A DNA stretch of 64,000 bases from Melitaea cinxia (GCF_905220565.1 NC_059402.1:17175501-17239500); one strand, 5' to 3'; shown: positions 10,110 to 21,463, counted from the first letter of the stretch. Made by a program: numbers and translations. Notes: a model not told the origin generated them from the letters alone.

Positions 10110-10720
10110 TTGTATAGTAAAAGAATAATTGAAATCAGTACATCCAGTAATTTTTATTTGAGGCGACACAATAAAACAAAAGAATTGAATTGAGTAATAA
10201 AATAAAATCCTTAATAGGGACTTATTAGGGATAACTCAAAAAGTACTCATCAAATCTTCAAATTCAAATAGGATTGTAAAAATATACGAGTTAACGTGTG
10301 TTAGATAAATAATTTCGTTTGCTTGCAAAAGGAAAAAAAATTGACTTCGACGTAATTACATGGACCACTAACACAACATTGGTTAGGTAAAGTTATGCGT
10401 TATAATACAACGTAGATCGACGTATAGTCAAGTAAATACGGTTTATCAAAGTTTACTCGAAAATTTGTTATCAAATCTCAATCAAATTTAAATGGGATCA
10501 CATGACAAGTATTAGATTTTGATTAAAAAAAGAAACATCAAAATCGGTGCACCCTGTAAAAAGTTATGAGGTATGAAGTATGATAAAACGTAGTTTGACG
10601 AAAAAACATTCGAGGAAATACGCGATATAACTAAAAAAAATCAGATCTCAATTACATTTAAACCACATGACAAGCACCACCTTTAGATTAAAATAAGAAT
10701 CTGTCCACCCAGTCAAAAGT
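10110..10720 (-). repeat. Family I repeat, reverse, with subrepeats
   Basis: Contains at least three reverse subrepeats recognised by AAAATCGGTGCACCCTGTAA-like blocks, spaced roughly 150-190 bp. No coding. Confidence 0.55.
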
Positions 10721-10739
10721 TCTGAGATAACATACATAA

Positions 10740-11199
10740 ATAAAATAAAGTCATCCGCCTTTGTTTGAAAAAAAAAAGTGACAACGTCAATACTATCTAA
10801 ATAAATATTTGCGATGATTGAAAATAACAAAATCATCATAGCAACAATTATATTTAAAAAAAAAAAACAATTGAACACGAATCGTGTCTTTATCGCTAAA
10901 CTAATAATTTCCAGATAAAACCGGTTAGGCTACAACGGCGATATGATTAAAAGTATTACCTAAAAAATAACGGTATAGAAAGTGCTAAGACGTTCTTATC
11001 ACTGATAGTAATATCTTGCAGACAATACATGTCTACAAAGAAAATTTCGCTTACATTATATAACATAACATATGTGATATTTTAAGCAGGATTAATCTTC
11101 TACGTCAGCTTTTTCCGTGGATTTTTTGGAATTACTTTCTTATCGGCAAACGCAGTGTGGGACGCTGTCCGGCCTGCTAGACTATCGATATTTTTTTTA
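10740..11199. other. Intergenic, no gene seen
   Basis: AT-rich, with long A-runs at 10768 and 10857. Confidence 0.5.
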
Positions 11200-11332
11200 T
11201 GCAATTAGATCGACAAGCAAGCGTTTCATCTGATGGTAAGCGATTATCGTAGGCTATTGACGCCTACAACAACAGAAGCAACGCAAGTTGCCAACCCTAC
11301 CCGAAATCCCCGCAGGAGCTCTGGTCCTCACT
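11200..11332 (-). repeat. Family A SINE-like element, partial and diverged
   Basis: TCTGATGGTAAGCGATTATC and GCAGGAGCTCTGGTCCTCAC match the 3' half of family A in reverse. Confidence 0.6.
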
Positions 11333-12339
11333 ACTATTTCGTATACCAAATCGATAAACTTCTTTCGATTGATTGATTGATTACTTAATTAGACCAGTGC
11401 GGATAGCTTTTGAAACCAAAAAATATATATAATAGTGGGATGAAACCCATTGTAAAAGAAAGATAATAAAATTAAAATGAAAGGAAAAGTAATTTAAGGG
11501 GGAGGGGGGAGGTGGGGAGGTTAAGAGTAAAATACGTCTTATCTCGATTTTTGGTTAAACTACAAGTCCTATGTAAAAGTAAGTGTGTGGAAGTAAAAGA
11601 TCGAAAACTTTTGTATCTAAACTTTTTTCGCATAACCTCAAAATTCATGTGAATAATTCAAAAAACCAAGATTTGGTTTTTATTTTTATCTTTTACAAGA
11701 AAAAAATTTTTGGTGAAAACACATTTTGTGTCTCAAACACAGTAATTTTTTTGATTTAAAATATTTAATTTTTCACCTTAATATTTTGACTTCAATATCA
11801 AAAAAGCATTCATTTTCAATCGAAAATTCTTAGGTCAAAATATCAGCTTTTATAAAAAAAAATGGTGGGCTTTTTGTTTGTTGAAATCTCTATTTTCTGA
11901 TGGTGAATAAAAAATATATATTACTATGGTGGTTTTCTACTATAATTTTTTTTTCACTTTTTACCATTTTCAAAGGCTAAAAGTACTGGTCTTAACTTGT
12001 ATCCTCCAGCTAGATTAAGGTCTGTTTCAAAAGTTGAGGGAATCAAATCAAAGTGACTATGATTTTCAAATGTAAAGCTGGGGTAGCGTTTCTGAATGAA
12101 GATGCTGTAGAGAAAACTCTTTAAAAAATAATCAACCTTTAGTTTTGTCCAGTAAGATGGCTAATTACTAATAATCAATTCAAGCCTTCTACTTCAGTTC
12201 ATCTTTTTATAATAATAAATAAACATTGCCCTTGGCCGGAATACTGGACCTAATTTCACAATTTATCAGAACGAATTGATTTGAATCTTAGATAAATTTA
12301 TAATATTATCATTGAGTGTTTTCGCAGTTTTTGAATCAT
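11333..12339. other. Intergenic, nothing recognised
   Basis: About 1 kb of AT-rich sequence. Features are a G-rich patch (GGGGGAGGGGGGAGGTGGGG near 11500) and homopolymer runs. No gene or named repeat is seen. Confidence 0.5.
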
Positions 12340-12520
12340 CACTTTACCCTATTACAGTCAACAAAAATGGCGCAAATAAAAGTAGCCTAAGTTACTCCTC
12401 ATTACATCAGCTATCTGCCAGTGAAAATTTCTTCAAAATCGGTCTAGCTGTTTTAGAGATTAGCCGGAACAAACAGACGGACAGACAGACAGACAGACAA
12501 ACAAAAAAAAATGTAAAAAA
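12340..12520 (+). repeat. Degraded dispersed repeat ending in (ACAG)n
   Basis: The block from AAATAAAAGTAGCCTAAGTT to AAAATCGGTCTAGCTGTTTT and the (ACAG)n run match 3885-4005. The type is uncertain, possibly a Helitron-like tail. Confidence 0.5.
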
Positions 12521-12707
12521 TATTAGTTTGGTATATGTACCGTATATAAATCCATATGCAGTAAAAGCGTATTATAATAAACACGGTGAGCAACAGCGTT
12601 TAAGCGTAATAAGCACGTAATTTTTTCGTATTTTAAATATTACAAACAGACACTCAAATTTTATTTATTTGTAAGAAAATAACATAGTTGAAGAAAATAA
12701 CCCCTAA

Positions 12708-12960
12708 TATGTACGATTTTTATTTTTTTTTTTTTTTTTTTTTTTGTGTTACCCACAATTAGGAATTCCAAACATTCTTTTTGAACATCACATCAAAAAT
12801 TGACCGCTCCAGCGGGATTCGAACCCGCGTCTTCGACATACCGTGTCGAAGCTCTAGCCAATTAAGCTATGGAGTTACCGTTACATTCGGGTTCGAATCC
12901 CGCTGGAGCGGTCAATTTTTGATGTGATGTTCAAAAAGAATGTTTAAAATAACCCCTAGT
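12708..12960. mobile_element. Element B copy with palindromic tRNA-like arms
   Basis: Carries the unit-end motif GTGTTACCCACAATTAGG and the flank TTTTTGAACATCACATCAAA. A complete tRNA-like module is on the minus strand and a 3' half module on the plus strand. The two flanks plus T-arm halves form an apparently perfect inverted repeat of about 48 bases (12773-12822 against 12891-12942). Confidence 0.7.
12805..12876 (-). tRNA. 72-nt tRNA-like module (tRNA-derived, probably non-functional)
   Basis: On the minus strand it folds as a cloverleaf. A-box TAGCTTAATTGG, anticodon stem TCGAC/GTCGA with loop ACGGTAT (position 34-36 GGT), T-stem GCGGG/CCCGC with loop TTCGAAT. The acceptor stem is partly lost on the 5' side. 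Loop position 33 is C rather than the conserved T, which argues against a working tRNA. Confidence 0.5.
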
Positions 12961-13227
12961 GCCATTTTATATATAATCTTAGATATGGATACGTATTTTA
13001 TATAATTATTTATTTTTATTTTAGTTATTTATAAGAATCCAAAATTATTATTATTTATAATTATTATTTATTATTATTGTTATTTAAACAAAAAACTCTC
13101 AAAAGAAGTTTTTTTTTTCCTAAACGGAGACGTCAGTTAAAAATATATATGCAGCTAGGTCAGACTTACAACCTTCTTCTTTGTACTTCTTCTCGTTTCT
13201 ACTAGAACACAGTTTATATATTATTTA

Positions 13228-13584
13228 ATATGTACGATTTTATTTTTGTGTTACCCACACATTAGAAATTCTAAGCATTTTTGAATATCATATCAAAAAT
13301 TGACCGTTCCAGCGGGGATCGAACCTGCGTCTCCGACTTACCGTGTCGGCGCTCTAGCCAATTAAGCTATGGAGCGATGTACCCGCTAGATCGAAATTTT
13401 TGATATGATGATTTTTATTTTCGGTTTAAGCGAACCGCGGTGCTGTCTATAGTGAGTTCTTTACAGAAACCCGTAATTATTCAAAGTTTCATATTACAAT
13501 GAAAATCTTTGACGGGAGACGACACCATGTTATTTTTAATATGTACGATTTTATTTTTGTGTTACCCACACATTAGGAATTCTA
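13228..13584 (-). mobile_element. Element B unit with terminal direct repeats
   Basis: The block ATGTACGATTTTATTTTTGT followed by GTTACCCACACATTAG occurs at both ends (about 13230-13275 and 13538-13584). Between the ends are a minus-strand tRNA-like module and a body containing CGGTTTAAGCGAACCGCGG. The same organisation is seen at 47398-47756 in the other orientation. Confidence 0.65.
13305..13376 (-). tRNA. 72-nt tRNA-like module (tRNA-derived)
   Basis: Minus-strand cloverleaf: acceptor CGCTCCA/TGGAACG, anticodon stem CCGAC/GTCGG, loop ACGGTAA, B-box GGTTCGATCCC. Flanked by ATATCATATCAAAAATTGAC, the element B signature. Confidence 0.5.
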
Positions 13585-13623
13585 AACATTTTTGAATATC
13601 ATATCAAAAATTGATTGGTACAT

Positions 13624-13695
13624 CGTTCCATAGCTTAATTGGCTAGAGCGCTGACGCGGTAAGTCGGAGACGCAGGTTCGATCCCCGCTGGAACG
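13624..13695 (+). tRNA. 72-nt tRNA-like module (tRNA-derived)
   Basis: Acceptor CGTTCCA/TGGAACG pairs fully. The D-arm contains GCTTAATTGGCTAGAGC. Anticodon stem CTGAC/GTCGG has one G-U-like pair, loop GCGGTAA. B-box GGTTCGATCCC. It lies head-to-head with the minus-strand module at 13305-13376. Confidence 0.5.
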
Positions 13696-13840
13696 GTCAA
13701 TTTTTGATATGATATTCAAAAATGTTTTCCATCAAGTTTTTGACTTAGGGCACATCAGCATATATCTGACTGACTGGAGAAGTTGCTTTACCTTAAAGAA
13801 AATTAAAGCTAGATAATACTACTCTTAAGAAATTATGTTC

Positions 13841-13990
13841 CTGTGTTGAGTAAGGTGGCCAGAGTTCCTGGAGAGGGTCAGGGTAAAGTGGGCAACGATG
13901 CTTGCAATGTTTTTGAAATTGTAGGCATCTATAAGCCACGGTAATCGCTCACCATCAGATGAACTATATGCTTATTTGCAGACCTAATTG
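13841..13990 (+). repeat. Family A SINE-like element, partial and diverged
   Basis: GAGTAAGGTGGCCAGAGTTC to GGTAATCGCTCACCATCAGA match the 3' half of family A. Confidence 0.6.
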
Positions 13991-14449
13991 TATATACATT
14001 ACCACCAGCGCCAGGCTAGTTGAGTCTTTGGGCAGTCGGCATATTTGGTAAAACTAGAAATATGATTGACGGAAAGGAAAGAGACATAAAAAGTTAAATG
14101 CACCGGCAAAATGGCAATTTTAACAATAGTTATTATTAGATATAGTTGTCACGAATATGTGGCGTATGTTTAGTCGCTTACGCAACTACGGTGACACAAC
14201 AAACATAATCTAGACAGATCAGCTTATCATATTTTTATTATTTCATGTCGTTTAAATATTCTAATAAAAATTTGTTTATCTTGACAATTACGGTAAAACA
14301 ACAATAGTTACATAATTTTATCAATAATTTTCTATAAAGAAAACAAGATAAAAATAAGGTATTTAGAAATATTCGTTGTGTGCTATAAACACGTTACATA
14401 ATCATATTACATATACATTCCGTCTTCATAAATTGAAGTGACACATTAA
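13991..14449. other. Intergenic, no gene seen
   Basis: AT-rich sequence with no recognisable motif beyond short homopolymers. Confidence 0.5.
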
Positions 14450-15391
14450 TGGGTATTGTTATCTTTTCTTGGATAGGGACAGTCACCGTCGCTGCGGCAT
14501 ACATACATCTCAATACCTCGATATATCAGCAGTTGATATGACACCCAGGACAGCCCAGCTCTCGAGAGAATCGAAGGCTTCCTCGTAATCCACAAATGCC
14601 ATACACAGCGGCTGATTATATTCTTTTGTCTTTTGTATAATTTGCCGAACAGTATGAATGTGGTCTTCAATGCTATTGCAATTTCTGTCATCCGTTGTTT
14701 TTAGCTTCGCAAGAACGCTCCTCCCCAATGCTCTTTGGAAATCTTCTGACCCCCTATTCTGCTCTATAAGAGTAGTAATATCTCTCGTATATAAGCAGCG
14801 GAGGTCTCTGCGTATAAATTACCGTAACCTCTTGGGAAGACCCTTTAGTTCTGGTAAAGTTTCTTGAGCAGCGGGCAATTCGCACCTCGCTGTATTAGAT
14901 CCAAGGTTTCAGGAGAAAAATAGCACTGCTTCATCGACTTCGTAGGTGGAAAGTATCGGCGACCTAGTGTACACATCATCTTCATCACTTTAACTGTCAT
15001 TTCGTTCACTTCACTAGTGGTTTCCAGCGAATCAAATCGGTTTTGGAATTTCAGTAAGAACTGCTCGGAGCCACAAAGGATTTTGGGGCAGCGTACGTCA
15101 GAGAGTAGATTAACACCAAGCGGACCGGCTTTTTTCGGAGACTTATTAACTACTGAGACATATCTAAATAATAAATAAAATAAAAACACTATTATGGTCA
15201 AGCAACATAGACTTATAGTGGGTTGGTACAATAGAATTACTTAAGAGCTGTGTTAATAAATGAAAATAAAAACAAAAAATAAATAAATAGATACCACATG
15301 GAGATGATAAAATAATATGCCTTTTATCCGCTATGATGAAATCTAACTCGTTCCTCGTTCCAGTATCAGGGCTCTGCATGTCCACCGCCAT
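14450..15391 (-). mobile_element. RTE-type LINE relic (endonuclease end to reverse transcriptase start)
   Basis: Read on the minus strand, pieces follow the order of an RTE-clade polyprotein. First comes MQSPDTGTRNELDFIIADKR (endonuclease C-terminal part, 15322-15381). The linker GPLGVNLLSDVRCPKIL follows (about 15080-15130). Then VRQIIQKTKEYNQPLC and FVDYEEAFDSLE (reverse transcriptase motif A region, about 14550-14660). A roughly 150-bp AT-rich insert interrupts the endonuclease part near 15170-15320. The RT part breaks off after motif A. Frames change, so it is dead. Confidence 0.7.
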
Positions 15392-15514
15392 TGTTAACCC
15401 ATTAAACGTCGCAAGGTGTAGTGTTGTTTGGCAACCTCCCCTGACCCAGTGATTCCTAGCATCCTTTACTCCACCGCTTCTACTCTATAGACTTCAAATT
15501 TGAATAAAAAAAAA

Positions 15515-15775
15515 TTGGTTGTCTGTAAAGTTGGCATACGGACGATAGTTTGACGTGACAACGTCATAACAAAACATCTCCTCGGACGCATAGGTCAATC
15601 GAGTGGAAGAGAGATAGATGCGGTGCAAGCGTACAATGAGCGTAACGGGATAATAAGGGTAACGGGACAATGAGTCCTTCTCATCTTCAACCTCATCCAT
15701 CATCTTCCTTTTTCATGCACGCAGCCGACGTTAATCGATTTATTTGACGTTGTCATGTCAAAAAAGAATAAACAA
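15515..15775. mobile_element. Probable MITE with palindromic ends
   Basis: GACGTGACAACGTCATAAC at 15552-15570 faces TGACGTTGTCATGTCA at 15747-15762. Outside the left end is TTGTCTGTAAAGTTGGCATA, also seen partly near 7308. No coding is seen. Its exact ends are uncertain. Confidence 0.45.
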
Positions 15776-15983
15776 GTTTGATGAACACGAGAAAGTTACG
15801 TGCTATATAGAGTCTTGCCCAAAATTTTGTTACCAAGCAAAAAACATTTTTCTATTTCGCGTAACATTTATTACGATTACAATATGTTATGTGACATCGC
15901 CGGATAAAATCATAGATAGGGAAAGATTGATGAACTACTTTATCTTTTAAGGACTACTCCACCACCTCACAATATGGTTTTGA

Positions 15984-16190
15984 TGTCACCATCATCATCA
16001 TAATCAGCCTTTTACAGTTCACTGCTGGACGTAAGCCTCCTTAATGTCATAAGAACTGATCAACCGCTTTAGCCATCCAGTCACTATCCTCCTCAAATCG
16101 TCGGTCTATCTGGAAGGCATCCAACATTACGTTTGCCGAGCCATGGCTTCCATTCGAGAACCTCCTTGCTCCACCTGCCATCGGTTTACG
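15984..16190 (-). repeat. Dispersed LINE-type 3' end, reverse
   Basis: Starts with a (CAT)n-like run (ACCATCATCATCATAATCAG), followed by CAGTTCACTGCTGGACGTAA and GGAAGGCATCCAACATTACG. It shares the CACTGCTGGAC block with family C but differs after it. Confidence 0.5.
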
Positions 16191-17090
16191 AAAGAAATGA
16201 CCTTACTTATTATTTTTTTATGCTTTTGATATACGGCGGTATTTTATGATATCCTGTAACCAGGGCTACTGCAATTATTTTTATTGATGATTTTAATAGA
16301 GATAATGTTATCGACAAACGACAGATAACTAATGAAAAATAACAGTATCAGTCGGCTAAGCTAAAAAATTATACAGTGTGTTTTAAAAAACATTTACCTA
16401 AAATGATGGAAAAAACAATCAAAAAATTTCTAAATAAGTTTCTTTTAAGGATAATGGGAAATATTGAGTCATTTTTTTTAGTAAAGCATTCCTATATACC
16501 ATCTGGTCGATCAAGCGTTACTTGTAAAAGATTATTGTGTTCATAGACATACGAGTATATAGGATTAACGCTATAAATTTTAATGAAATCGAAAATTACA
16601 AAATCAAGGGTAATAAACGTAAAAAAAATACATAGTGATTTCTTTATCACATAACTTGATTTTCCCCGCGGTTTTATCCACGTTAATTTAAGAAAAAAGA
16701 GGTACTAAAATATTATATAGTCTTTCTCAATAAATAACGCTGAAGGATTTTTTTCAAATCGGACCTTCTGTTCTGTTTCTATTATTAGCGCGTTCAAGCA
16801 AATAAACGAACATACTCTCCTGCTTTATAATATTAGTATAGATATTTTTATTTAGGGTTATATAGAGTAAATGGGGTGACACTTAGTAAAGGTTAATCAT
16901 AAACCTAATAAAACAAAAAAATAATTAGTATACGATAATACAATAACAATAAAAACTATTTTGTGCCTCCATGGCAGCAATAAACCCTACGGTCCCCTGA
17001 TCCTCTACACGTATCGCTGCCGCTACGCTTACTTTATAATTATATCTCTGATTTTGTTTACTATTATAGATTTTTGATCTTTTTTATATC
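16191..17090. other. Intergenic, no gene seen
   Basis: AT-rich. The part at 16735-16850 has the look of a Helitron-like or LINE tail (CTCCTGCTTTATAATATTAG). Nothing codes. Confidence 0.5.
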
Positions 17091-17346
17091 TAGGTCGGCA
17101 AACAAACGGCTAACCTGATTGTAAGCGATTACCATAGCTTATAGACTACTGCGACACCAGTACCATCGCAAGCGCGTTGCCGACCCTATTTCCAATTCCC
17201 TCCAGTCACCTTACTCACCAACAGGAACACAATACTGCTTGAAAGCAGTATTATTTAGCATTAGTCTTCTGTAAGGTCCAGGTACTACCCCAGTCGGGCT
17301 GCTCCATATTTTGAGCAGGAAATTTCCTGCTGTGTTCCTCAGTTAA
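17091..17346 (-). repeat. Family A SINE-like element
   Basis: Full-length reverse copy from AGGTCGGCAAACAAACGGC to GAGCAGGAAATTTCCTGCTG, lacking a small block in the GC-rich middle. Confidence 0.8.
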
Positions 17347-17397
17347 AAGTCAAGTTAGTTGTCTACTAGTTCTCTTTCATTCCAGTCCTCGCTTTCA

Positions 17398-17530
17398 TGC
17401 TTCTCTCACTTCTATATTCGACAAACATCTATATGGCCAATACAAATATCTGTCGTGAGCTGGGATCGAACCCACGACCACCAGCGCAACAGTCAGTACT
17501 GTGACCGCTGCGCCAACGCGTCGTCGAATA
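17398..17530 (-). repeat. SINE family L, tRNA-like head
   Basis: On the minus strand it has an A-box-like GCGTTGGCGCAGCGGTCAC and a B-box GTGGGTTCGATCCCAGC about 50 bases later, then TTGTATTGGCCATATAGATG. This matches the head of the longer copy at 61962. It is a Pol III-type SINE head, not a gene. Confidence 0.65.
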
Positions 17531-17867
17531 AGAAATTTCTTTTTGAGTTCCACCTGGTGCATCACAAAAAAAAAGTATATACCTTGTCCTGCTAATGCCA
17601 GCATAATGCAGAGATGTAAATGATTCTTTTTTCATCAATTAATAGCGAGTAATAGTATGTTAAATACTTAGACAGAGCGGTACACGTCAATCAAACGAGC
17701 TAGTTAGTTGCACACTGATTTATTGACAGCTGACCGTTATACTTATAGTGCGCGGTAAGCGCATACACAACATAGTATAAATAAATAAATAAACAAATAA
17801 ATATCTTATAACATACACACATGGTCGTCTGTTCTTATGGTAAGCAACTTATTTATTTATTTATTTA

Positions 17868-17950
17868 CACTTTCGCACACCAATACAAGGTATTAACAAT
17901 ACTTAATGTTTGTGTTAGAGGTAACAGCCGACTGTTATAAGTATTTTTTT
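17868..17950 (-). repeat. SINE family K body fragment
   Basis: GTAACAGCCGACTGTTATAA is the reverse complement of the K body. An A-rich tail lies to the left of the T-run. Confidence 0.5.
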
Positions 17951-18246
17951 TTTATAAAATAGATAAAATATTTATATTATATAATAAAATATTATTCATA
18001 TTTTATCAATATGTAATTCGTATTTAAATATGATTTCAAAAAAAACACGAATTACTAATAATACCGAGCTAAGCCCGGTCACCCGGGTACTATCTGTTAT
18101 ATTTTAATTTTTTTAAAGTTCATGCGAGATTTTCGATCATCCCCCCTCGGTTTGAATGGGGTTTGGTGATATTTCATTGGACCCCTCCCCCCTTTCTGAG
18201 CTCATGTAATTAATGGATGTCCCCTAAGGTTTTTTTTAATGCAATA

Positions 18247-19140
18247 CACAATAAAATTATACTATGTTGTTTACTATCTTGTTGTATGGAAACTTATATT
18301 TTTGCAGAATTTGAGTATTCAGCTGTGTTGATGACCCACTGAACATGTCAGTAAGCGTGTTTGTAGACTGCTTATTAAAGTTTTTTTTTTTTTATGTCTC
18401 TATGTCGGCAAACAAGCGTACGGCTCACCTGATGGTAAACGATTACCGTAGCTTATAGACGCCCGCAATACCGGAATCATTGCAAGCGCGTTGCCGACCC
18501 AATCCCCAATCCCCCCAGGAGCTCTGGCCACCTTACTCACCAACAGGAATACAATACTGCTTGAAATCAGTATTATTTAGCTGTGGTCTTCTGTAAGGTC
18601 GAGGTACTACCCCAATCGGGCTGCTCCATATTTTGAGCAGGAAATTCTTGCTGTGCCCTACCTTTTAAAATCATCCTCAGTTTATATTTGCATGTGCCTC
18701 GTGGAACGTATTATGATTTTTGTATAAGTATATTTTGCACCTTTTCAGTGACATACATAAATTCCTATTATGAGCGCACAAACAATCGGGTTTTTGAATC
18801 AAAAATATACTAATATTTTAAAATGTATTTTGTAACTAACACTAATTGTATAAATATTTGATCCAAAAAACTTATTTTTTTTTTTAAGTTAATAATTAAC
18901 AACCCATAATTTAGGAAATTTAAAAAAGAACCACGTGAGTACGAACGTGCCATGATTAATAAATTGTGACGTCATAATGCTAAAACAATCGTACGATCGT
19001 ACAGTATTAACGGCTCAAACATCAAAGTACTGCATCAGCTGTGTGCTACAGTGAATAGAAATTAACATTGTGACGTCACGCGAGCTCGGGTTCATTCGGG
19101 AACTATTAATGAGTTCTTAATGCTGGATTAAAAATTTTAT
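18247..19140 (-). mobile_element. Family H non-coding part linked to BEL/Pao gag relic (copy 1)
   Basis: From ATAAAATTATACTATGTTGT to TGACGTCACGCGAGCTCGGG it matches 47917-48500 in the same orientation, and in both places a gag relic follows. It may be an LTR or untranslated region of the element. A family A copy is inserted at 18381-18665. Confidence 0.6.
18381..18665 (-). repeat. Family A SINE-like element nested in family H
   Basis: Full reverse copy with its T-run (A-tail) at 18381-18393. The paralogous sequence at about 48.05 kb lacks it, so the second copy acts as an empty site. Confidence 0.85.
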
Positions 19141-19196
19141 TTAACTTAATTTCACTTTTAAATTACAGTGAAAAAAAAACTAACAATTCTTAAGCA

Positions 19197-19880
19197 ATGA
19201 ATTTGCTATCTAAGAAGTCTATTAGCTCAGAGAGTAAAAATAATTCTCGTAGCATTTTTCGAGCTTCTTTGTTGTCGCTATTGGTTACTGCATCCAGTTT
19301 CTTTGAAATGATATGGACTAGTAATGGGTCCCAGGTACTTGTATCGATACTCAGGTTCTTTATAGCACAGATACATTCTATTAACGTATCGTAAATATGT
19401 GTAATCTCGTACGTGGATGGTTTTTTAAGCAGCTGGTAGATTGAGAAAGTTTTTAATTTGTTTTGTGCAATGTCGTGGTTATATACTGAGATTTTTAAAT
19501 GCTGTATGAGTCGTAATTTGCCCTTTAGATGCTACATCTTCTGGGTTTTTGTAAGCAAATTATTGTTGTGGATACTTTCTACATATAGATCACAGAAATT
19601 AGGTCATTGTGTTTATTTGCCTGTAAATTTAGACAAGTCGATCTGTGGTGTCGAATTTTGATGATGATTTATCTACGTAAATCTGAGATTCAAGGCTTTC
19701 TTAATTGAGTTGTATGAATCTTCGTAGGCATAAATCTCTATCTCTCTCCTACTGGGTATCTTTGAAGGATTCGTCTTCCAGCTCCCATTTGTCTTGAATG
19801 TCATTAATTCGATTGCCTCACCTCTATACGTTGGTAAGGTTATAGTGGAATTTGAAATTGGTGACAATGTGAGTCTTGGC
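19197..19880 (-). pseudogene. BEL/Pao gag relic, N-terminal part
   Basis: Minus-strand translation shows AYEDSYNSIKKALNLRF, IDLSKFTGK, LRLIQHLKISVYN and STWDPLLVHIISKKLDAV. These match the conserved gag of BEL/Pao LTR retrotransposons (the DUF1759-type region: a DLPKFxG-like start, FxxxxxSxI block, and SWDxLLxxxxxxKLD). Stops and frame changes interrupt it. No pol lies downstream of it on the same strand. Confidence 0.65.
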
Positions 19881-20551
19881 TGTAGCTAAAATGTGGTCAG
19901 AATTGCAGGTGATTCTAGTGGTTTGCGAGCTCTGGTGTCGGTGACACAAAAGTCTCTCTTGCCGGCAAAAATGACGATACCTTGATAAATTTAGAATCAA
20001 AGTACTCAAGACCCAATTAAAGGCTGCGTATAATCGAATTGAGGATCTTCGATGAAATGTGGAACTCGTTATCAAACACTCTTGAGAGCCTTGATCGATC
20101 AAAGCTTTAACAAGTTTAAAAATCACCCTCCTTGGACTCGGTTTTTACGAGTGCTGTGGCTAATATTAAAACGTGTCGAAATGTGAGTAAATTATCTGTA
20201 GATAATCATGAAACTACATGACTAGTACTAATTGAGGAGTTAGTATTAATAGCATTTAAATTTGCTATGATATCTTGATTTGGAGTAACAGAGTCACCAC
20301 GTGGATGCACTAAAGAATGATGTTTTCGACAAATCTTACATGTTGTTTGTTTTCGGCAGTAAATGTGGACTGGCAGAATGATGACCCTTTTTTTGGTCGA
20401 TATATTCAAGAGGGCAAGTTAGCAAATCTATTCGATATTCGTAATTATTTATACTTAATTCCCATTTTTTACGTATTTTAGGATCGAGTTTAAAGTCAAT
20501 TATGTGGATATTATTATTAAAAATATTATTAGATACATCAACGAGCAACAA
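19881..20551 (-). pseudogene. BEL/Pao gag C-terminus, zinc knuckle and protease relic
   Basis: Minus-strand pieces in order: LDPKIRKKWELSINNYEY (end of the gag domain, 20480-20540), CKICRKHHSLVHPRGDSV (zinc-knuckle region ahead of protease, about 20280-20340), KALIDQGSQECLITSS (aspartic protease start, with D in the DQGSQ variant used by BEL/Pao, about 20060-20110). The N-terminal half that should precede this lies on the wrong side, so two pieces are joined out of order. Confidence 0.65.
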
Positions 20552-21266
20552 TTAAAAAGATATTTTTTTATTACTGAATCATTTTTCCAACTGTGACCGA
20601 CATTGAGCGTAGGTTAAGTCGGAAATGATGCCTTAAAAGTTGTACAATTTCACCATAGGTGTAATTTCAAATAATGTATCTTTTCAACATTGTCTAAATG
20701 TCATTTTTATCTACAAAAGACATAATTTAATGACAAAATGTCATCGACAATAGCGATTCTAGGTAATTTAACTAAACTTGATTTTGAACTCCATTTGTTA
20801 TTAATTTAAACTCACTTGTGATTTACATTTACTTAACAATGATTTTGTTAAACATTTAATAAATATCAACGAATAAGTTGATCTTCTGATAGTAATTTCA
20901 GTGAGGTTTTGCATTATTTTCCTTAAAGAAAGCCCAATATTTCTCGAAAAACTTAAGTCTTATTTCCATATACTCTACAGCTAACCTATCCTTAAGAATG
21001 TTTTTAAAGTAAATTAACCCTTTTTGGATAACATTTTGAATTGCTTGAATTAAAAATTAAAAAAAAATGCAATTGGCTACTCGGTTTTTCGTCAGCATCC
21101 TTAGGATTTTTTGCTTTGATTGTTTTTTTTTTTCTAATTTTATACAAACCTTGTTGTGATAATTACGAATAAATGAAAAGAATTATACTATTTCGTACAG
21201 TTATTCAAAAGCTAATCGCGAACATACATTTCGGTGATTAATTTTTATTCATAAAGCTTCATAAAC
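20552..21266. other. Intergenic, no gene seen
   Basis: AT-rich; nothing recognised. Confidence 0.5.
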
Positions 21267-21463
21267 TTAGGTCGGCAAATAAGCAAACAGTTCAACTGAT
21301 GGTAAGTGATTGACCCAGGAGTTCTGGTCACCTTACTCTCCAATAGGAACACAACACTGCTTGAAAGCAGTATTATTTAGCTGGGATCTGTCAGGTCGAG
21401 GTACTACCCCAATCGGGCTGCTCCATATTTTGAGCAGGAAATTTCCTGTTGTGCCCTACCTCA
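21267..21463 (-). repeat. Family A SINE-like element, internally deleted
   Basis: Both ends are present (GGTCGGCAAATAAGCAAACA; GAGCAGGAAATTTCCTGTTG), but about 60 bases of the middle are missing. Confidence 0.75.
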
